Source: Acanthosepion pharaonis
Taxonomy: Eukaryota; Mollusca; Cephalopoda; Sepiida; Sepiidae
Length of the DNA: 64,000 nucleotides
Direction: 5' to 3'
Assembly (NCBI GenBank): GCA_903632075.3
Contig: CAHIKZ030002090.1
Location: 4,345,001 to 4,409,000 of the forward strand
Numbering within the stretch: position 1 is the stretch's first letter; each line of letters begins with the position of its first letter. A program made the translations under genes and the position numbers. This document shows, one piece after another, positions 1-10,659 of the stretch. The notes under the pieces were generated by a model that saw only the letters and a list, made by a program, of their open reading frames with translations, made no database searches and was not told the DNA's origin.

Positions 1-456
1 GTAGTTTTCTGATAACTTTTATTTTCTTAATTATTTTCAATCTCATCCAAGATCATCTTCAAGGGTAAATTGCTAAGACGAAAACGAATGTAATAGATAA
101 TTGTGGCTTTTTTCTTTTTTTTTTCTTTTTTTTTGGTAGGGGGATGCGTATAAAATGCACTCTGTTGATTCAAAATTAACGATATCAAGGGAGGTAACAA
201 TTACGTATTTTAAAACATTAATAATATTAATAAGAAAGAAAGTGCTTCTTATAATATGTAGATGTAATAAGCCCGTTAATGAAATTCGAGAGATTAAAAA
301 AAAACAATATAAATGCTAATAATATTGCTGATAAGACTCCATTCGACAAAAGAAAAAAAAAATGAATTAATTATCTACTATAAAAATTTTTAAACCGCTG
401 ACCTCATCGTCAACAACAACCTATCTGCAAGATTCAGGACGAATCTTCCCTTAGAG

Positions 457-470
<14 letters not shown>
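1..470. other. AT-rich sequence, nothing recognised
   Basis: Homopolymer A and T runs (near 110-135 and 456-472) and short interrupted reading frames only. I see no coding pattern, tRNA-like box or repeat shared with the rest of the window. Confidence 0.5.

Positions 471-507
<37 letters not shown>
471..507. repeat. (AT)n microsatellite after an A-run
   Basis: An A-run is followed directly by (AT)n, the arrangement expected where a retroposed A-tail has been replaced by dinucleotide expansion. No recognisable element lies immediately upstream. Confidence 0.9.
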
Positions 508-509
<2 letters not shown>

Positions 510-717
510 CAGGTCAGAATTTATTACGTACTAACAATGTGGGTTGTTTTGTTCTGCTGATGCAAAATGGGGACACAGAGACAAAAATTAATCTCACAGG
601 AATTTATATAATATATCAAATTAGGCAATGTAAATTATTATTATATTTTTGTATTTCTTTAATTTTAATTTCCTTTGCTTTTATTCTCAAGTATTCAGAT
701 TAATGTTACCTTATGTC

Positions 718-902
718 AAACAGATTTTAGGCTACTCTGAAGTTTCTGAAGTTATTGAAAATTTTGAAAACATTGATAAGTATCTTTCGTTGCCTGTGGA
801 ACTGTTTTTCCTTATGACTCTCTCAAATTCGATAAAAAATAATTCAATGCTTTCAAAATTTTCAATATCTTCATGGTCTTCAGAATTGCATAAAATCTGT
901 TT
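718..902. repeat. Imperfect foldback, ~58-bp arms
   Basis: The arm at 718-775 is repeated in reverse complement at 842-902, including AAACAGATTTTA against TAAAATCTGTTT and TTGAAAATTTTGAAA against TTTCAAAATTTTCAA. A spacer of about 65 bp separates them. Both strands keep short open frames with related peptides (IENFE on each strand) purely because of the inversion. It may be a small foldback transposon or the edge of an inverted duplication. No transposase is seen. Confidence 0.7.
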
Positions 903-904
903 GA

Positions 905-2185
905 AATGACGTAACATGCTAAAATTTCCCCCCTGATGAATGTTAACAAATGGATGGAATCTGAGGATGTTCAAGACGGACCCTTGTTGAATCTGGTTGG
1001 AATGACCTATATTCAAGTGAATGCATGTAAGTCAACCATACCACCCGTGTCCACGATCCTCTCATATTTTTTTTCGATGACAATTTAGATTGCTATTATA
1101 TTATTCATCACAATACATTCATGGTATATTTTTCAACCGATTTATGGCTGCCATATTTGTTATTGATTTCAGTTTAAATCATTTAAAACTGTTATTCAAT
1201 GATATGTTGTCAGCCATTATGAATTTTAACTGGTATTTTTTAATTTTAGTTTATTACCAATTCCATTTCAAAGGTTTGTACAATGATTGTCTGAATAGAC
1301 GAGATGAAAGCTGAAAGAAAAATGAAAGAAAAACTGAAAATCCTAATAGCGCTCTCAATTACCAATTTATTTTAAGTTTTAGTAAATTATTAATAAATAA
1401 TAATTTGTTGGTATGTGCTAGTTGAACATTTCCTATTATTTATTAAATGAATATCCTTTTCTATGTCACAAAATGCTATATAAAAGACAATCATAATGGT
1501 GCGTCGTTTAGATGTGACACAAGGTCAAAAGTATGGAGTACGTAGTGAGTATCGAATAAATTACCCAGTCTTAACTGAACTAGCAAGACAAGTTCATCAT
1601 TTCCCTATGTCCTTTCATTAATCGAGCCTAAAAAAAAAAAAAAAAAAATTTTCAAAAGATGATGATTATCGGATTTACTTTTATTAGCGACGATTTCTTC
1701 AGAATTACATCTTCAAAAACACTTATGGCGTTACCACCAGAACCTACTGGGATAGTTAAATACTCTGGTGCCAGAAATTCTTAATTGAGCAATCTTTCGA
1801 AATTTTTGCCGCTTCCCCGAGAAAAAAAATGGCATGTCTTTGATGTTTCACAAGGGAAAAATATTATTTGCCTAATGAAAAACCCAGTGGAATAACTATA
1901 AAACAGAGGATAGCAAAATTGGGATGGCCCTGTTGAGGAAACTGAAGTCACTACGTTATGGGAAGTGATAAAAGAGGCCTCTGTTGGCCGATAGATCGCG
2001 AAACAATTTTCAGCTTTCAAATAAACATTTCTTTGTGAAAAAGAAAATGCAAAAAGTTTTTGATCTATCTTAAGAGTCAATCGTATCTGTGGCAAGGAAA
2101 ACGTTTTTTTTTTCATTATGCAATAAGGAGTTTCTTTCTTTCTTTTTTTTAAACAGTTACAAGATACAAGTTTTAAGATATTGCA
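905..2185. other. Unassigned AT-rich sequence
   Basis: Contains an A-run at about 1630-1648 and several short frames without domain similarity that I can recognise. Nothing in it recurs elsewhere in the window. Confidence 0.4.
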
Positions 2186-2189
2186 GATT

Positions 2190-2320
2190 CAGGATTGTCC
2201 CATAGGACAATAACCAAGTGGATTGAAGCATTACTTCGTGAATTTGGTGACATAGTGAGTTCAATCCCTGGACCGGGCAGTGTGTACTTAGAAATCGGGC
2301 GCGCAATAACTGGCAAGTAC
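2190..2320 (+). repeat. tRNA-derived SINE (octopus type)
   Basis: An A-box-like stretch (AACCAAGTGGATTGAAG) is followed by a B-box-like GAGTTCAATCCCTGG and then ACCGGGCAGTGTG. That order matches the tRNA-related head of abundant cephalopod SINEs, in which the B box is followed by CTGGACCGGGC. The head is diverged from a real tRNA and lacks a clean cloverleaf, so it is a retroposed copy rather than a tRNA gene. Confidence 0.75.
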
Positions 2321-2394
2321 TATTCTAATAAAATAATATATCCCTAAAAGTAATGAGCGGACCGAGAAAATATATCCCTGTAAAGTAAGTCGCC

Positions 2395-2796
2395 TCTCTC
2401 TGTCTCTTTTACAAATACTTTCATGGTAATTGCTCCGAGGAGCTGCATTCGCTGGTTCCCAAACTTCATGAGTTCAAGCGCCCTACGAGGCTGGCATCCC
2501 GCTCTCACCCTTTCACTGTTGAAACTACTAAATGTAGCCGTCTCTTCTACTCCAATAGCTTCATGTCTCGCAACCCTCGCCTGTGGAACTCCCGTCCCTA
2601 TGCCTGTCTCCCTAAGAGCTATAATCTCCAACTATTCAAATGTAATGTCAATTGACATCTCCAGTTGCCTTGATCTATCCACTATCCTTCTCCTCATCCT
2701 TTCCTCTATTACTCCTATCTGATCTTGCTCCAAATCTTCTGTAACCCCTTGCGTCCTAGTGGCTTCTCACCTTGCTTGGGGTTAAACGCTTAAAAA
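2395..2796 (+). mobile_element. LINE-alpha 3' fragment (RT C-terminal tail and 3' end)
   Basis: Conceptual translation gives the C-terminal tail of a Jockey/CR1-like non-LTR retrotransposon: pieces such as LVPKLHEF, ASRSHPFTVE, FYSNSF and YNLQLFKCNVN in order. The frame is interrupted. The 3' end carries the signature TAGTGGCTTCTCACCTTGC followed by GGGGTTAAACGCTT and an A-rich tail. This 3' signature recurs at 10600, 14740, 15055, 40820, 45068 and 59280 on the + strand and at 17102 and 38660 on the - strand. The copy is 5' truncated and non-functional. A hammerhead-like repeat follows the A-tail directly. Confidence 0.8.
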
Positions 2797-2811
2797 AAAA
2801 AAGAAAAGTAA

Positions 2812-3000
2812 AGTGTTCAGTTCGAAATTCCATAAAGTCTACTCCGATGAAAAACATGAAGACACAATGGCCAAAGCGTTGTGATAATAACAACAAAGAT
2901 GGCGACAATAGTCCACATGAGAATAATGTAAATAATGATTATATTCCATCTCAGATATTTAGACAGAATGAGAAATTATACATTAATCTGTCTCTTAGTG
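2812..3000 (+). repeat. Hammerhead-like repeat family E, degenerate copy
   Basis: Shares with copies at 24296, 50548 and elsewhere the blocks GTTCGAAATTCC, GGCCAAAGCGTTGTGATAA, CAAAGATGGCGACAATAGTC and AATAATGTAAATAATG. In good copies these surround CTGAAGA-stem-GAAACG. Here the catalytic blocks are mutated (CCGATGA, CAAAGC), so it would not cleave. Confidence 0.6.
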
Positions 3001-3004
3001 TGCT

Positions 3005-3296
3005 GTAGTACTGCAAATTGTTCGAGCCGAGCGGCAAACATCCAAATAGCGTGAAAGAGCAGTGAAGTGTAAATTTGTGTTAAAAACAGATAAATCGAGA
3101 AGTTTTATTGGTCAGAATGGAGACTACCGAAAAAATGTGTAAATATTTATGATAATTTTTTGTTTTATATATCGACGATTATGTATTTCGCAAAATTTAG
3201 GCTTACAAACCCGACGAAAACCGATCGTGCGTTAATTGAAAGTTTCAGTATTTTAGGTACACTGGTTCATTATCTTCTTTCCTACTTAATTTATTT

Positions 3297-3300
<4 letters not shown>
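3005..3300. other. Unassigned spacer
   Basis: No recognised repeat or coding pattern. Its 3' side leads into the (AT)n tract that ends the hammerhead repeat on the opposite strand. Confidence 0.35.

Positions 3301-3349
<49 letters not shown>
3301..3349. repeat. (AT)n microsatellite
   Basis: Uninterrupted AT dinucleotides. Read on the minus strand it lies about 130 bases 3' of the hammerhead motif at 3482-3526. Confidence 0.95.
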
Positions 3350-3354
<5 letters not shown>

Positions 3355-3481
3355 AATATGTTGTAGTGGTTCCAACGAGAGAAAAGTATGTATATTAAAA
3401 AGAAGAGAAGAGAGGTGCCGCAAACGTTTTTGGTTGTAATGTGGATTTATTTAGAAAAATATTATGCTTTGTTTTACATAA

Positions 3482-3526
3482 TTTTACGACACGTGTTTCT
3501 GGTCTCATGACCGTCTTCAGGTAAAA
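3482..3526 (-). ncRNA. Hammerhead ribozyme motif (type I), family A
   Basis: Minus-strand order: stem I half TTTTAC, core CTGAAGA, stem II GGTC-ATGA-GACC, then GAA, stem III region ACACGTGT, cleavable C, and the second stem I half GTAAAA. All six stem I positions pair. The core satisfies CUGANGA. The pair next to the core in stem II is a C/A mismatch, and stem III is only AC/GU with an ACGU loop, so activity may be weak or need dimerisation. Hammerheads of this type are known from Penelope-like elements, retrozymes and satellite DNAs. Activity here is untested. Confidence 0.7.
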
Positions 3527-3607
3527 GTGGAGATTTCTACATATTAAAAAAATAATTTTTCTTCATGTTCAATGTGAAATATTCTCGATATGAGACATTC
3601 TCTGTTT

Positions 3608-3655
3608 GTGTGTTGGTAATCCGAATTTCTTTCTAAATTCGGATTACCAACACAC
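3608..3655. repeat. Perfect 21-bp inverted repeat, 6-nt loop
   Basis: GTGTGTTGGTAATCCGAATT(T) at 3608-3628 is repeated in exact reverse complement at 3635-3655 around CTTTCT. It lies about 80 bp from the hammerhead motif and belongs to the same repeat neighbourhood. Confidence 0.9.
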
Positions 3656-3793
3656 CAGAAAATGGAGGTCACATCTGTAAGATTACTGAGTAATATTGAA
3701 ATGTATCATCTCCGCAAATTATAACAATGATTTAAAATCAGGCATCATTTTCTTACAAAAAATTCGTGACACACAGCCCCGGTAATTCGGTTA

Positions 3794-3827
<34 letters not shown>
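3794..3827. repeat. (AT)n microsatellite
   Basis: Uninterrupted AT dinucleotides following CCCCGGTAATTCGGTTAG. Confidence 0.95.
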
Positions 3828-3830
<3 letters not shown>

Positions 3831-4169
3831 TGGTAGAAGATCACATAGTCACCAGGTTAGGCGTCGTTACAGCGATTTCTGTACCAAGTCTGTTTGTACG
3901 GAGTTGAATTGCTAACTCTATAAATAACTGATTTTCAAACAGGTTGTCCACCGTCTAGACTGGTTTTCAACCAAGACTAGAATATTCTGTCTGTCCCGTC
4001 ATTAACCACTAGATTTGGGGTTGGGGGAACAGATAGATTCCTACCTATCCAATGGTATATGTGTAAAAGTGAACACAGCAGCCTCGGCTGATATTTGTAC
4101 TCGAACCGCGTATCCAACATTCCGTCACAACAAACGTCTATCTGTCTTTGAACACACACATACATACAT

Positions 4170-4212
4170 ATGACCTGACGATTGCGTTTAGCATGAAATA
4201 AACGTTCGTCTC
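4170..4212 (+). ncRNA. Hammerhead-like motif, family B (decayed)
   Basis: Stem I half GAC, core CTGACGA, stem II TGC-GTTTA-GCA, GAA, then a mutated stem III (ATAAACGTT), C and GTC. Core and stem I are intact, stem III is damaged. A second copy on the minus strand at 54984-55028 keeps stem III but has lost core residues, so the two decay independently. An (AT)n tract follows at 4303. Confidence 0.55.
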
Positions 4213-4302
4213 TGAATGTTGACTTCAATATCCGCTTTTATGCTCTACTCCTGATATTGAGCACTTATCCTCATAAATAGCATTCCTTAAATCTATATTT
4301 TA

Positions 4303-4323
4303 TCATATATATATATATATATA
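4303..4323. repeat. (AT)n microsatellite between two hammerhead-like units
   Basis: The family B unit on the plus strand and the family C unit on the minus strand both end in this tract, so two elements converge on one (AT)n. Confidence 0.9.
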
Positions 4324-4352
4324 ATACAAAAGCTTAAACATTAATATTCCAT

Positions 4353-4403
4353 GGTCATGATTTATACCATTGGAATCGTAAATACGATCCAATTCATCAG
4401 ACC
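4353..4403 (-). ncRNA. Hammerhead-like motif, family C (noncanonical)
   Basis: Minus strand: GGT, CTGATGA, long stem II ATTGGATCG/CGATTCCAAT with one bulge, then GGTATAAATCATG and ACC, which pairs with GGT as stem I. The core CUGAUGA is perfect, but the GAA block reads GGT and the residue before the predicted cut is G. The family copy at 8401-8451 reads GGA at the same place. It is probably inactive, although the stems are conserved in both copies. Confidence 0.5.
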
Positions 4404-4429
4404 AAAAAGAAAACAGAAAAAAACAACTC

Positions 4430-4775
4430 CTGGAATAAAAAATAAAATTTAGTGAGAGTGTATGTATGAGAGTGTGGGACGAATGTTAGAGTAAAAGAAA
4501 GCTATAGAGAGGGGTAACAGACGAGTGAAGAACAGGAGAAGAAGAGGAAAGTATAAAGATGAAGCGGGGGTTAAAATTTAACAGAGAGAAGTTTTAGAGA
4601 GGAGAGTCAAAGACGGTTTAAGTGAGAGAAATATGAATCTTCTTGGATGTCTAATACATTAAAGATGTAACCAGAAATGATACATTTTGTGGTGACATAC
4701 GCACACAATAGACGATATAATCTTAAAGATCAGAAGATGAGAGAGGGAGAGGAAAAGAAAAAAAGAAAAAGGGGT

Positions 4776-4819
<44 letters not shown>

Positions 4820-4832
4820 GATAAACTGATAG

Positions 4833-4871
<39 letters not shown>

Positions 4872-5006
4872 ACAAAAAAGGTGGGTCAACAGAAAAAAAG
4901 AGTATCAGGAAGAAAGGTGGATGAACAGAGAGAAAGAGCCACACAAAGAAAGAGAGAAAGAGAAATATAGAGAGCAACAGAGAGATAGAGAAACAGACCG
5001 ACAGTC

Positions 5007-5038
<32 letters not shown>

Positions 5039-5040
5039 CA
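4430..5040. repeat. Polypurine-rich low-complexity region with (AT)n and (GATA)n
   Basis: The plus strand is strongly purine-rich: GA, GAAA and GGAGA runs. It is interrupted by (AT)n at 4780-4815, GATA repeats at about 4829-4855 and (GA)n at 4850-4871 and 5010-5034. Minus-strand open frames here are artefacts of the simple repeats. Confidence 0.85.
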
Positions 5041-5490
5041 AGTAAGATTAGTTATCATGATCAGAATATGATTTCCTGAAAAGACTTTACTTAGCTTCAT
5101 TTATTTTCCGAATCTCTCATGCAGTCTAAAATGATGTCAAACGTGAAATGTCTATTTCGTCGAGGCCTTCCTATTATTAGTTTATCATGTGTATTTTTCA
5201 ATGGTTATTTTTGCACGCTGCCCTTTCCCGGGCTTTTCATCTTCCGGCTTCAGAAGAAAACAGTCCATCCTTGACATAACAAGTACACTGTCACCTACCA
5301 GGTTAATGTAGTTTAAATGTTTTATATTTCAAAATAAATTCCAGACCAAGAATAACTATTGAGAAGCAAATACAAATTTTGCTTGAGAATTTCAATTCAG
5401 ATATGATTTATTATTTTCCCAAAAACAAGTTGTAATATTTTTTTTAAATTGTAATATTTTTAAAACTGTTACTTCAATGCGATCTTTAGC
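5040..5490. other. Unassigned sequence
   Basis: No recognised repeat or coding pattern. Confidence 0.35.
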
Positions 5491-5491
5491 C

Positions 5492-5540
5492 TTAACAAAG
5501 TCTGAAGATGGCATCGAAGCGTCAAACTGGCAGTCAGCAT
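5492..5540 (+). ncRNA. Hammerhead-like relic
   Basis: GTCTGAAGATGGC is followed by GCGTCAAACTGGCAGTC. CTGAAGA and a possible stem III ACT-GGC-AGT with C at the cut site are present, but the GAA block has lost its G and stem I does not pair well. It sits 17 bases before an (AT)n tract, as the better copies do. Confidence 0.3.
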
Positions 5541-5552
5541 GCAATATCGACC

Positions 5553-5659
<107 letters not shown>

Positions 5660-6420
5660 GGTGTAACAGCAAACTTGTCTAAATCATGTAAAACCAAAAT
5701 TCTCCATTTGTTAGATTAAGCTCTGAATCGTTGTATCTTAGAAATGATTGAAGATATCTTACTGGAATTATCCGACGTTTTTATAATTTTACAACTTATC
5801 AAATTTTTTTCTGATTTCTATGCATATTTTGTTATTATACCACTGTGTACAGTTAATTATATGAAAAGTATGTTAATTTATTAGTTGGAAGTACAATGAA
5901 TTAAGAATTTGTATGTGTACGAATATTTGTTAACACCCCCCCCCCGCCCCACTGTATGTATTGTATATATTTGATATTTTCGAATAAGGATAGCTGTGTT
6001 TGTATAAGAATAACTGTTGATTTGAAAGAAAAATATAATATTGACGATGCATAATTCTCTGAAATTCAATGTGTATAGCATCCGGGTTATTAATTCCAAT
6101 AAAAGACAAATAAACGTCGCTGGTTTTGTGTGTAAAACCTTGACTCAGGGAAAAAAATCGATTGACAAAGTCCAGACTACCGCCCCCAGAACAGTCTTGT
6201 GTACTTTTACACAATATACCGAATTTCGCATCGAAACTAAGAATTTTTTTTCTATAAATATTATTATTATTAATTGAACAATGATTGTTTTTTTGCATGT
6301 GGAAGCTTAGTCAAGTTGCAGAGGCAGGTGACACTATTTCATGTAATTAACAGTTTCGGGACACAAAGGTGTAGGCAACCCACACTTTCACAGGATTTTC
6401 CTTCTCAATGTTGGGATTTG
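5660..6420. other. Unassigned sequence with a C-run
   Basis: Contains a C-rich run at about 5934-5948. Overlapping short frames on both strands have no recognisable domain. Confidence 0.35.
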
Positions 6421-6425
6421 CTACA

Positions 6426-6426
<1 letters not shown>

Positions 6427-6500
<74 letters not shown>

Positions 6501-6501
6501 T

Positions 6502-6550
<49 letters not shown>
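6427..6550. repeat. (AT)n(GT)n(AT)n compound microsatellite
   Basis: A long AT tract with an internal GTGTGTGTGTTTGTGTGTGT block near 6490. Confidence 0.95.
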
Positions 6551-6554
<4 letters not shown>

Positions 6555-6560
6555 CATTTA

Positions 6561-6612
6561 TATGTTGTTTCAAATGACTGGCTCTTCTGATTTACAGCTT
6601 CATTACCAGGTG
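6561..6612 (-). ncRNA. Hammerhead-like relic
   Basis: The minus strand reads CACCTGGTAATGAAGCTG, then AATCAGAAGAGCCAG, then TCATTTGAAACAAC. The spacing and GAAAC block fit a hammerhead, but the core CTGGTAATGA departs from CUGANGA. The 3' side enters (AT)n at 6550, as in the intact copies. Confidence 0.35.
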
Positions 6613-6715
6613 CACATTTACAGTATATTTCATTTAATTTTATCATATTTCACGCATTTTACCTGTTCACGCCCGATCTCTGGGGAATAAGGGCCAGCAT
6701 TCCACCAACAGTCTC

Positions 6716-6745
6716 GTTATTATTATTATTATTATTATTATTATT
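6716..6745. repeat. (ATT)n microsatellite
   Basis: About ten ATT units. Confidence 0.95.
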
Positions 6746-6749
6746 GGCT

Positions 6750-7768
6750 GCTCCCCTGAACAATTGGATCTTGACAACTTCCAGAAGTGATCATTATCTG
6801 ACATGTTCATAATCTGCAATTCCTACCGACATGTTAGAAATTCCAATGCATTTGCCTTCTCTGGATTTGTAACATTATGGCTGGAGGTTCACCCAAACTC
6901 CATGCCAACATTGGATGACCGGGTGGTGTAATCTTTAAAAGCAAGGAATTGTTAATTGAAGAGACTGTTGGGTTCGTTATATTCAATTACGTGCGTATAC
7001 CCTTGGGAAAGGTATGAATTCATTCTTCTACACCAGCTATGGGTTAATTTGTAACACTTGTGTCACTAAACCATTATTACCGCAAAAAAATGTTACAATC
7101 TAAAAATATAGACTACTAATTCTCATAGTCTCATTGTAAATGTGTTGAGAAAAAGCATTCGTGTTTTACTCCTTTTGCTGTGTACTTGCTCAATTAATTT
7201 TCTATCGGTATGCAGGTTTTTTGTTCCCAGTAAATGTTCTAGATTATTCTAATAGTTTTCTCAAATCAATCTTGTTTTCCTTGCAGTTCAACTCGATCTA
7301 TGACGACACAACTACGATAATTTTCGACGCATCACGAAGATACTGCTAGCAAGATATCGAAAAAAATCTTGCCTGCTTGCGAACTGCCAACATCCTGAAG
7401 CAATTCCTAACGTCACCTGACGCAAAGGCATTTTACTGAGAATTCTGTGGCTTTGTAAAAATCGACATAAAAGCAGGAAGCTGGAGAAGGAAATAAAACA
7501 AATAATCAGAATGATAAATTTCATACGCAAAACCGCAGGTTATCTTTCATCTTAATGATATTCAGGTGTTCGTTTAAGGGTCACAATTCCTGTTGTAAAA
7601 CGGCACGGTGTGTCGTAATGGGTTCGAGTAGAAGCAGGTGAGTGCCAGTCTATAAAGTACCATGAAAGTGGTATCAAAAGCTTCCTGAATATTTTTTCCA
7701 TATTCTTGAAAAGTTTGCTTTGGGTGTAGATCTCAAACGCGAAAAGCAAATAAAAATCTATTATATAA

Positions 7769-7780
<12 letters not shown>
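6750..7780. other. Unassigned; SINE-tail-like segment near 7018-7085
   Basis: The stretch with GCTATGGGTTAATT and ACCATTATTACC resembles the segment at 45760-45805 (GGTATGGGTTAATTAATAAG and AAATCATTATTA). They are probably two copies of a SINE tail. The rest is unrecognised. Confidence 0.35.
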
Positions 7781-7781
<1 letters not shown>

Positions 7782-7818
<37 letters not shown>

Positions 7819-7874
7819 CAGACATAATTTTAGTAGATAAATAGTAAAAATGTAGGATTAAAAAAGAAATCCCT

Positions 7875-7930
<56 letters not shown>

Positions 7931-8032
7931 GTGTGTGTGTACAGATATATAGAAAAAGGAAAGAACACGCTAGGTAAATAATCCACAATTCAATTTAATT
8001 TTAATGATTATATTGAAATCATATTTTTTGTA

Positions 8033-8073
<41 letters not shown>

Positions 8074-8241
8074 TAAATGCACATAATATCTCACGTCAAT
8101 ATCACGGCATGAAGTTTCATGCGGTAACACAATATATACTACATACTTAATATATCTGTTATATAACATTGAGCACTGTTTTTATAACACCTGAGTAAAA
8201 AAATATATGTACATGAAAATATACATATGTTTTCTACCATA

Positions 8242-8317
<76 letters not shown>

Positions 8318-8336
8318 AATATATATATATTTATAT

Positions 8337-8371
<35 letters not shown>
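7782..8371. repeat. Cluster of (AT)n tracts
   Basis: AT tracts lie at about 7782-7815, 7879-7924 (followed by a GCGCGTGTGTG block), 8039-8070 and 8245-8371. The last is interrupted by ATATTTATAT variants. Confidence 0.95.
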
Positions 8372-8400
8372 ATAAAAAGGCTTAAACACTAATATTCCAT

Positions 8401-8451
8401 GGTCATAATTTATTCCATTGGAATCGTAAATACGATCCAATTCATCAGACC
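8401..8451 (-). ncRNA. Hammerhead-like motif, family C, second copy
   Basis: Same layout as 4353-4403: GGT, CTGATGA, stem II ATTGGATCG with its partner, GGAATAAATTATG and ACC. A stem III ATAA-A-TTAT can form here, but A13 is replaced by G and the cut-site residue is G. The 3' side on this strand enters the (AT)n at 8245-8371. Confidence 0.5.
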
Positions 8452-8565
8452 TACAAATTCAAAATGAAAACAGAAAAAACAACTCCGGAAATCAAAACAG
8501 AATTTAGAGAAAGTGTAAGTATGAGGAGGAGTGACATGAAATTTTCCACTAATATTATCTATCTA

Positions 8566-8566
<1 letters not shown>

Positions 8567-8658
<92 letters not shown>

Positions 8659-8887
8659 AGAGAGAGTGGGGAGACACACACAGAGATACCGAAATATGTG
8701 GTGTTTGTGTATGTGCGTGTGCGTGTGCGTGTGTGTGTGTGTGTTAATATACCTCAAAATGTCCCTATATATCTTTCTCAATATGTTTGTATTTATTTCA
8801 ATCTTTTCATACCTATGTGTATAAACGTCCGTTTCAGTATGTTCATTACCGTCTTTCTCTATCCACATATGTATCATTGCTGGTTCA

Positions 8888-8920
<33 letters not shown>

Positions 8921-8967
8921 CAGTTGGTTCGTACCTACTATGACATTTCATTTATATTTTTTATCTG

Positions 8968-9006
<39 letters not shown>

Positions 9007-9151
9007 CAAACTATAGATAATTCTTCCAAATATAACACAGCCAATACAAATCCAGCCAACAGAAAACAGAAATAATTTAATCGATAAAATTAAACACATA
9101 AAAAAAATAAGCGAAAAGAATAGAAGCATAAAAAAGTGAAAACCATCAATA

Positions 9152-9228
<77 letters not shown>
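8567..9228. repeat. Microsatellite cluster: (AT)n, (TG)n, (CTAT)n
   Basis: (AT)n at 8567-8656, a GTGTGCGTGTG block at 8704-8743, (CTAT)n at 8889-8920, (AT)n at 8972-9002 and (AT)n at 9153-9228. Confidence 0.95.
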
Positions 9229-9232
<4 letters not shown>

Positions 9233-9440
9233 GATAAAGTGTATCTGCAGAAGGGACAAATGAATAAATAGTCACAAGAGGAAAAACTATACTCAACACG
9301 ATTCATTTTTTGAGGGATTTTATGAAGGCAATGTAGGATTTATTATGCTGCACGTGTTTATTTACAGAGGCGAGGATGTCATTGCTTTATTGGTATGTAT
9401 TAATGTAGGTAGAAACCTATAATACATAACACTTTTTAGA

Positions 9441-9446
<6 letters not shown>

Positions 9447-9493
<47 letters not shown>

Positions 9494-9510
9494 GTATATA
9501 TGTATATATG
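9447..9510. repeat. (AT)n and ATGT microsatellite
   Basis: AT tract grading into TATATGTATATATG repeats. Confidence 0.9.
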
Positions 9511-9639
9511 TATGTATTGAATAGAATATGTGAGCAATGAAGTAGTTTTAATGAAAACAGGAAACGAAAGGACTATTATATTTTCAATCGGAAAGTTCAG
9601 AATGAAGGAATCTGGCTTGGAGAATTTAATACCAACAAG

Positions 9640-9830
9640 ATATATTTAATGCAAAATGAAGAGTAAAAAAACAACGACTAGCCTACTTAGTCATTTTATG
9701 CAAATGAATAATACAGCGATGCCTGGGGAAAGATGGCAAAGAGTCAGACACTACTTAGATCTGCAAGGGATAAGAAACTGTGGAGAGCCATGATTGCTCA
9801 CGTTCAGAAACATACCATAAAAAAGATAAC
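9640..9830 (+). mobile_element. LINE-beta 3' coding end, relic
   Basis: Blocks GCAAATGAATAATACAGCGA, CCTGGGGAAAGATGGCAA and GTGGAGAGCCATGAT are present. The last encodes LWRAMIAH, a recurring peptide at the C-terminus of this family. A near copy of the first two blocks is at 10500-10595. Only the 3' end remains. Confidence 0.6.
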
Positions 9831-9884
9831 ACTGGATTTTTATTTCCAATTTTTTAATTAACAGCGGGTTTTTCTGTTGCCATT

Positions 9885-10318
9885 ATCTGTTCTGGCGCCT
9901 CTGTTGTTTACCTCGAGCTTCTCAACAAAATCCAAAGAGGGATCTGCTGTTATCGGTCTTGACTTGACATCTCGGCTTCAGTCACTTTCTCACAGACATG
10001 ATATGGCTTCCCTCTGTATTTTCTACATGGCAACTGCTTCAACGAGCTTTTTTCCTGGTACCCCAACTACATGAATTTAAACGTGCTACTAGATTGGCAA
10101 CTAGGTCCCACCCTTTTACTGTTGAAATAGTTAAATGCAACCGCCACTTCTACTCCAACAGTTTCTTTTCTCGCACTTCCCGCTCGGGGAAATCCCTTCT
10201 GCTAACTTGCTTCCCTGATAACTACAATATTCAAAAATTTAAACGCAACGTCAATCTCCATCTTCTGTTACCTAGATCCTCGTTCATCTTTTATCTTTTC
10301 CTCAATCCCCGCTAATTG
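9885..10318 (+). mobile_element. LINE-alpha RT C-terminal tail
   Basis: Translation across frame breaks gives the order LQSLSHRHDMASLCIFY, then the LVP-like region, THPF-like TRSHPFTVEIV, FYSNSFFSRTSRSG and YNIQKFKRNVNLHLL, the same tail as at 14150-14649. The first part is read in one frame and the rest in another, so at least one frameshift has occurred. It lies between two copies of a LINE-beta segment. Confidence 0.8.
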
Positions 10319-10380
10319 AATGAAAATGAGAGTAATGACTGTGCATAGCGTATACACAGTCATTTCTCACATTTTCATTC

Positions 10381-10642
<262 letters not shown>

Positions 10643-10659
10643 TACCAAACTTGTATTTT

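Noticed and set aside
8464..8943. Open frames rich in IYIYIY, THTHTH, VCVCVC or SLSLSL (for example here and at 6274, 36297, 42521, 55093)
   Set aside because: They are translations of (AT)n, (AC)n and (GA)n microsatellites and are open on both strands.
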